From: Planctomycetaceae bacterium
Lineage (GTDB): Bacteria > Planctomycetota > Planctomycetia > Pirellulales > JAEUIK01
Assembly (NCBI GenBank): GCA_015493185.1
Contig: WGDQ01000382.1
Span: 1-11,426 of the forward strand
Reading direction: 5' to 3'
DNA length: 11,426 bases
The notes beneath the pieces were generated by a model. That model was not told the DNA's origin. It saw only the letters and a list, made by a program, of their open reading frames with translations, and made no database searches. The position numbers and the translations under genes are program-made. This document shows, in pieces, positions 7,802 through 11,426 of the stretch; the first letter of the stretch is position 1, and each line of letters begins with the position of its first letter.

Positions 7802-7996
7802 ACGGTCGGGACGTGGCCCAGTGGGGCGAACTGGCTCGGGTTGATGCCGAACGGGGCCGTGGTGGTTCGCGCCGAGGGGTGCGTTTGCCGGCTGGCTTTG
7901 CTGACGCGCTGGTGCGTTGGCGCGTTGGTGCGTTGCTTCGCTTCGGCGGCCTGTTGAGTTGGGCTCGCTGGTGTTCGATGCGGCGGTCGGTCGGTT

Positions 7997-9523
7997 TCAG
8001 TACGGACCGCTATCGAGCAGCGGATCGTTGATCGAGCGTTGCCACTCGACCAGTTGCCGCTGGAGCTTTTCGGCCACCTGGCGGTGTTCGGCCGCGCGGC
8101 GACCGCGCATCAGGTTGCGCCGCTCCTGAGGATCGGCCTGAAGGTCGTAGAGCTCGTCGAGAAAGTGCGTTTTGTAGTGGCGCACGAACTTGTATTTGGG
8201 CGTACGAATCATGCGCATATAGGCCAGCCCGCCGTTGTGCAGGTCGTATTGGCCGAAGAGCACCTCGCGAGCCGGCGCCGACTCGCCCCGCCAGACGGGC
8301 GAGAGATCGACCCCGTGTGGCTGCGCGTTTTCGGGAACGGGCACGCCGAGGGCACCGAGCACGGTACGGTACACGTCGAGGTTGGTGATCCAGTGGTCGA
8401 TTTTCGTGCCCGGCTGAATGACGCCCGGCCATCGTACGGCCATGGGAATGCGGATGGAGAGGTCCCACATATTGGGTCGCTTGGGCCCGCCGATGCCGCC
8501 CGCGATCCAGGTGCCATTGCCTTTGGTGTGGATCATGTGGTGGCCGATGTTGTAACCGTGATCGCTTGTGAAAATGACCAAGGTGCGTTCGGTGAGTGCC
8601 AACTCGTCGAGCACGGCGAGCAGACGACCGACGTTGCGGTCGACCGAGTGGATGCTGGCGTAGTAGTCGCGTGTCCAACGTTTGACCTGCTCGACATCGG
8701 CACCCCGCAGTTGGGGAACGGTGGGATCGAGTCCCTCGTAGGGTTTGCGGTCTTGTTCTGGCACTGGGCCATAGGGCAAGTGCGGCGCGCGAAAGTGCAA
8801 GCAAAGGGCGAACGGCGATTGAGGATCTTGCCGAATGAAACGAATCGCCTCGTCGGTCAAGAGATCGGGCAGTGGTCCCTTAAGACGCTGCGTCTTGCCG
8901 CCGACTTCCAAGAGCGGGTCCATCGGTCGGTTGCCACCGCCGAGAAAGCCCATGAAGTGCGAAAAACCACGTCGCGTGGGATGATACGCGGGCCGATTGC
9001 CGAGGTGCCATTTCCCGATGAGTGCCGTGCGGTAGCCGGCCTGCTGCAAGGCCTCGGGCCAGGTGGGCGCATCGAGCCCCAAGCCGGCGTCGGCCTCCAT
9101 GGGCGCGATCCAGTCGGTAATGCCCAACTCCGTGGGCCAGCGTCCGGTGAAGTAGGTGGCCCGACTGGGCGAGCAAACCGGAGTGACCACGAAGGCCTGC
9201 ATCATCAGCGCGCCTTCGCGGGCAATGCGATCCATGTGGGGCGTGCGAATTTCGTGGTTGCCGTAGGCGCCCATCGCCCAACGCCCTTGATCGTCGGTCA
9301 CGATGGCAATCAGGTTGGTCCGCTTCGACTGGGGTGAATCTTCGGCCCAGACCGTGCGAGTGTGGGCACTGTGCACGACTACGACGACCATGACAAACCA
9401 GACTGCCATGCACGGACGATGGCCGGCGCGGCCCAGGCCGCACGGGCCGACTTTATTCTTGCGTCGCGTTGTGCGGTGCGCTCTGAAGATCGCCTTTGCG
9501 GCCGCTGCAATGATGGTGCTCAT
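7997..9523 (-). CDS. Secreted sulfatase, S1 formylglycine-dependent family
   Basis: The 508-residue protein is a full-length type I sulfatase that hydrolyses sulfate esters. The metal-binding D77-D78 occur in VTDDQG. The formylglycine signature CSPSRA starts at C117, the Cys that a formylglycine-generating enzyme must oxidise. K171 and H173 lie in GKWHLG, H248 in APHLP, D321-H322 in TSDHG, and K334 in HTKGNGTW. All are intact. Residues 40-50 are strongly hydrophobic and a cleavage site is likely after VWA (about residue 60), so it is exported. The part before the hydrophobic core is long and basic, a style common in planctomycetes; ATG 9409 (residue 39) would give a short, ordinary signal peptide. 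ATG 9523 has an AAAGA-like purine-rich leader. The substrate cannot be read from the sequence; sulfated polysaccharides are typical. It is convergent with oleD and not part of that operon. Confidence 0.93.
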   Translation of the reverse strand: MSTIIAAAAKAIFRAHRTTRRKNKVGPCGLGRAGHRPCMAVWFVMVVVVVHSAHTRTVWAEDSPQSKRTNLIAIVTDDQGRWAMGAYGNHEIRTPHMDRIAREGALMMQAFVVTPVCSPSRATYFTGRWPTELGITDWIAPMEADAGLGLDAPTWPEALQQAGYRTALIGKWHLGNRPAYHPTRRGFSHFMGFLGGGNRPMDPLLEVGGKTQRLKGPLPDLLTDEAIRFIRQDPQSPFALCLHFRAPHLPYGPVPEQDRKPYEGLDPTVPQLRGADVEQVKRWTRDYYASIHSVDRNVGRLLAVLDELALTERTLVIFTSDHGYNIGHHMIHTKGNGTWIAGGIGGPKRPNMWDLSIRIPMAVRWPGVIQPGTKIDHWITNLDVYRTVLGALGVPVPENAQPHGVDLSPVWRGESAPAREVLFGQYDLHNGGLAYMRMIRTPKYKFVRHYKTHFLDELYDLQADPQERRNLMRGRRAAEHRQVAEKLQRQLVEWQRSINDPLLDSGPY

Positions 9524-9540
9524 GGCGCAATCTTTCTTTT

Positions 9541-9560
9541 TTTCTGCTGCTTTCTGCTGC
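9541..9560. repeat. Perfect 10-bp tandem duplication in the sulfatase leader
   Basis: TTTCTGCTGC occurs twice back to back, 18 bases upstream of the sulfatase ATG on the opposite strand. It may be a slippage product; there is no evidence that it is functional. Confidence 0.6.
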
Positions 9561-9771
9561 TCGCGGATGAGATCGTTATTCGCTGCTGTTCACGGTTGCT
9601 CACGACGTTTTGCCGTTTACCGCTTGCCGCTCGCGTTCTGCGGCTTGCACCCTGTGCTTCACGTGCGATGGGCTTTTTTTCGCGGGGGTTATTGTCCGGC
9701 CGCAGCGCGATTGGGATCGGCCCCATCGTGCGGTCTGCCGCACCGAACGGGCGTGCCGAGGGCCAAGGCGT

Positions 9772-9803
9772 GGCGAAGCGACAGCGGGGCGAAGCAACGG
9801 CGG
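9772..9803. repeat. Imperfect 16-bp tandem duplication
   Basis: GGCGAAGCGACAGCGG is followed directly by GGCGAAGCAACGGCGG, 14 of 16 bases identical. It lies in the gap between the sulfatase and the DUF962 gene and looks like a local duplication. Confidence 0.5.
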
Positions 9804-9893
9804 GGCGGCCCGGTTGCCGAAAACGGGCGATCGCGCCCCCCGAACGTGCGCCGCTTCGACCGTGAGCAGGCAACACGGCAACTGCCGAAGCGT

Positions 9894-10259
9894 TCATGGG
9901 CCGGCAGCCACGGCGCGGCGGACTTCGCCTTCCATGCGGCCGGAAAGCATCAGCCACCACATCTTCAAGTCACCAAGAAACGACCAGAGGGGGTATTGGA
10001 ACGTGGCGGGGCGGTTTCTTTCGATGAAGAAATGCCCGATCCACGCAAAACCGTATCCGACCACCGGCACGGTGGCCAGCCAGGCATAACGCCCCGAGGC
10101 GACCGACAGCACAATGACGAGCACCGCCAACGTGGTGCCCACAAAGTGAAGCCAACGGCACATGGGCACGCGGTGCTCGCGCACGTAGTAGGGCCAGAAC
10201 TCCTGAAACGATTGGAAACGCTCGGCGGGGGCTGCCGGCTTTGTGGGGTTGGATGTCAT
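9894..10259 (-). CDS. DUF962 / Mpo1-like small membrane protein
   Basis: The protein has 121 residues. It shows the DUF962 (YGL010w/Mpo1-like) pattern: FWPYYVREHR (21-30) with H29, RWLHFVGTT (35-43) with H38, two hydrophobic segments (about 39-54 and 57-75), WIGHFFIERNRPATF (73-87) with H76, and a further hydrophobic segment (about 90-106) after YPLWSFLGDLKMW. The spaced histidines within membrane segments fit the Fe-binding role proposed for the family. Yeast Mpo1 is a dioxygenase that shortens 2-hydroxy fatty acids by alpha-oxidation; whether bacterial members do the same is not settled. The frame is open upstream to 10466, but ATG 10259 is chosen because AAGGGAG lies 8 bases before it, and the family match begins about 15 residues later. 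It shares the strand with the sulfatase but is separated from it by 370 bases, so cotranscription is unlikely. Confidence 0.85.
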   Translation of the reverse strand: MTSNPTKPAAPAERFQSFQEFWPYYVREHRVPMCRWLHFVGTTLAVLVIVLSVASGRYAWLATVPVVGYGFAWIGHFFIERNRPATFQYPLWSFLGDLKMWWLMLSGRMEGEVRRAVAAGP

Positions 10260-10267
10260 TGTCGAGG

Positions 10268-10274
10268 CTCCCTT
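10268..10274 (-). promoter_or_regulatory. Shine-Dalgarno site of the DUF962 gene
   Basis: AAGGGAG on the - strand, 8 bases before ATG 10259. It is one of the better ribosome binding sites in the window and decides against the upstream in-frame start at 10466. Confidence 0.6.
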
Positions 10275-10851
10275 GGAGGCTGAGGCCGTCGAAGCGGTTG
10301 ATTCGAATTGGATCGGTGGTCGTGTCGCGGCCCATCGAAACGATGGCCGGCCGTCGCGCTGGTTGTCGCCGATCGGACGCGCCCGTGCCCTTGTTCGCCG
10401 CCGCTGTGGACGTTCGTCACCGGTGTGGACAATGTTGAGCAAGCAGCTTGACGGGTCGGGCAGCAATGCGCGACGGCCCTGTGGCGATGCGACAAACTTT
10501 TAGCAACGTAAACCACGCCGATTGACGCATCAACCGTTTTTGCCCAGAGAGACGAACCGAAGGCTGAGGGTCGGGCAGCGTTTGGAGGTTTTACCCTCAC
10601 ACCCCACGGTTGGTAGGCCGCTAAACCGGAAACTGTTTTGGCGCGGCAGGGGCTTCCGTTGCGAACTTTCAGGCGGTCGGGCGAGTCGTCCGATCGCGCC
10701 GCGTTGGTGTCGGCCGCCGGTAGACCGTAAAATGGCTCGCAGTGGCAAACCCGCTGCCTGCCGGGCGGGTATTGCTTTGCGATGCCCCCGACCGCCGAGG
10801 CCGCAGAGCTTTTCCACGATTTCCATGATTGCAAGCTTCTACTGCCCGGCC

Positions 10852-10901
10852 GGTGAACGAGGTGAACGAAAGGAAACGGAAAGATAAAGATACGGAAAGA
10901 T
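10852..10901. repeat. Purine-rich short tandem repeats upstream of the 104-aa gene
   Basis: GGTGAACGA is present twice in tandem (10852-10860 and 10861-10869). It is followed by two copies of ACGGAAAGAT (10876-10885 and 10892-10901) spaced 16 bases apart. The whole stretch is strongly purine-biased on the + strand and ends about 107 bases before the ATG at 11009. It could be a binding or leader element, or simple slippage. Confidence 0.5.
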
Positions 10902-11008
10902 GCGGTGGGGCACGTGGCGTTGGCGACGTGCTGGCGAAACGGATTGGCGGGGCAGGCGGGTTGGAAGAAAGCAGCAAACAAAACCCATTCGATGCGGAGT
11001 TGTGAGCG

Positions 11009-11323
11009 ATGAACGATAACGAGAAAGAAATCAATTACGAGATCCTGCCTCTCGATATGGACATGGACGAGACCGACATCAATTTGCGGAGCTACTTCAG
11101 CCGCATGTCGGACGAGCGCCTGCTGGAGTACGATCCTGACTGGACCGACGAGCAGGTGATAGAGTGGGACGGCAACTTCACCTGCGAGGGAGAGCTGTTT
11201 CTGATCTGTAGCGAGCGCGAGGTGTTCATCGACGAGTATCGTCGCGTGCTCGAGGAGCACATGGGCTTTCGCGGACTAACGCCCGGCGGCAAGAAGAAAG
11301 CGGGCGAACAGCAGGCGTCGTGA
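11009..11323 (+). CDS. Hypothetical small acidic protein
   Basis: The 104-residue protein is not one I recognise. It is very rich in Asp and Glu, with DMDMDETD near residues 16-23, several Trp/Tyr residues in the middle (EYDPDWTDEQVIEWDG, 40-55), and two Cys (C59 and C67). The end is short and basic (GGKKKAGEQQ), perhaps disordered. There is no signal peptide or membrane segment, so it should be a soluble cytoplasmic protein with low pI. ATG 11009 has GGAG at 10996-10999, 9 bases upstream, a good ribosome binding site. The codon pattern and the ordered alternation of hydrophobic and acidic residues favour a real gene over a shadow. Neighbours give no clue: the gene on its left is divergent and 749 bases away. 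Confidence 0.7.
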   Translation: MNDNEKEINYEILPLDMDMDETDINLRSYFSRMSDERLLEYDPDWTDEQVIEWDGNFTCEGELFLICSEREVFIDEYRRVLEEHMGFRGLTPGGKKKAGEQQAS

Positions 11324-11335
11324 AACGGTTGTGAA

Positions 11336-11359
11336 TGGCCGTAAACGGCAAAGCGGCCA
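11336..11359 (+). terminator. Hairpin after the 104-aa gene, weak terminator candidate
   Basis: TGGCCG (11336-11341) pairs with CGGCCA (11354-11359); alternatively the inner part GCCGTAAACGGC forms a 4-bp stem with a four-base loop. It begins 13 bases after the stop codon at 11321-11323. No T-run follows, so termination is only suggested by position. Confidence 0.25.
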
Positions 11360-11426
11360 CGAACGCTTGTCGATGGTGACAGCGGCGCTACTTCGCGAGC
11401 AGCATGCTTTGCGGTGGTCGCGCTGG

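Larger units (their letters stand above)
9524..9893. other. Non-coding gap upstream of the sulfatase
   Basis: These 370 bases separate two - strand genes and probably hold the sulfatase promoter. I see no supported gene. The stretch next to the sulfatase start is pyrimidine-rich on the + strand (purine-rich leader on the - strand) and contains a perfect tandem duplication of TTTCTGCTGC (9541-9560). Further away, a 16-base unit starting GGCGAAGC is duplicated in tandem (9772-9787 and 9788-9803) with two differences. No clear -10 or -35 boxes could be set. Confidence 0.5.
10260..11008. other. Long intergenic region between divergent genes
   Basis: In these 749 bases I find no gene I can support. 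Open frames exist on both strands, for example 10530-10826 on the - strand, but they show no family pattern, are rich in Arg/Pro/Gly as expected for GC-rich shadow frames, and lack ribosome binding sites. Notable items are the 12-mer GGGTCGGGCAGC at 10453-10464 and again at 10568-10579, an inverted repeat GAGGGT/ACCCTC (10566-10598), a 6-bp stem ACCCGC/GCGGGT (10749-10770), an AT-richer patch near 10490-10510, and purine-rich tandem repeats at 10852-10901. Promoters for both flanking divergent genes are expected here. No tRNA or known structured RNA was recognised. Confidence 0.5.

Noticed and set aside
7755..7996. Possible small gene between oleD and the sulfatase
   Set aside because: Open frames here are short, overlap in all frames and lack start signals; the interval fits a convergent terminator space.
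8039..9337. 432-codon + strand open frame opposite the sulfatase
   Set aside because: It is the mirror of an intact sulfatase coding sequence and has no family pattern of its own.
10405..10432. Two TGTGGAC sites, one forming TTGTCCACA on the - strand, resembling a DnaA box of GC-rich bacteria
   Set aside because: Only one full match and one partial match, with no dnaA/dnaN neighbours, no cluster of boxes and no AT-rich unwinding element; chance is the best explanation.
10256..11260. 334-codon - strand open frame across the long gap and the 104-aa gene
   Set aside because: It overlaps the acidic 104-residue gene, which has a good ribosome binding site, and it has low-complexity composition, no ribosome binding site and no recognisable domain.

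Overview
This is a GC-rich bacterial window and almost certainly the left end of an assembled contig, because bases 1-19 are the Nextera/Tn5 mosaic-end adapter and not genomic DNA. The gene set points to Planctomycetota, perhaps the Pirellulales lineage. The signs are a secreted S1 sulfatase with a long signal-peptide n-region, an ole (long-chain olefin) gene set, a soluble hybrid kinase paired with an HD-GYP regulator, sparse Shine-Dalgarno signals and long non-coding gaps. That placement is inferred from gene content only; there is no rRNA or marker gene here.

Layout. (1) 20-3332, + strand: the 3' part of a hybrid sensor kinase (GAF remnant, HisKA, HATPase_c, REC, HPt), then a REC/HD-GYP response regulator predicted to degrade cyclic-di-GMP. 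Together they form a phosphorelay with the domain layout of RpfC/RpfG. (2) 3333-3757: a non-coding gap with a strong GC hairpin near its left end and an AT-rich, promoter-like patch at its right end. (3) 3758-7754, + strand: oleB, oleC and oleD, encoding the beta-lactone decarboxylase, the beta-lactone synthetase and the 2-alkyl-3-ketoacyl reductase. oleC and oleD overlap by four bases. oleA, the thiolase that starts the pathway, is not in the window. (4) 7997-9523, - strand: an exported formylglycine-dependent sulfatase, convergent with oleD. (5) 9894-10259, - strand: a small DUF962/Mpo1-like membrane protein. (6) 10260-11008: a 749-base gap with short repeats and no supported gene. (7) 11009-11323, + strand: an unrecognised, very acidic 104-residue protein.

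How the genes may work together. OleC and OleD, with OleA supplied from elsewhere in the genome, would turn two condensed fatty acyl chains into a beta-lactone. OleB then decarboxylates the lactone to a long-chain internal cis-olefin. The Mpo1-like protein belongs to a family known in yeast for oxidising 2-hydroxy fatty acids, so it might be a second lipid-related gene here, but it is on the other strand and beyond the sulfatase. The kinase/HD-GYP pair would set local c-di-GMP levels; nothing in the sequence proves that it controls the ole genes. The most notable points are the ole set without oleA, the RpfC/RpfG-like module directly upstream of it, and the adapter at the contig edge.
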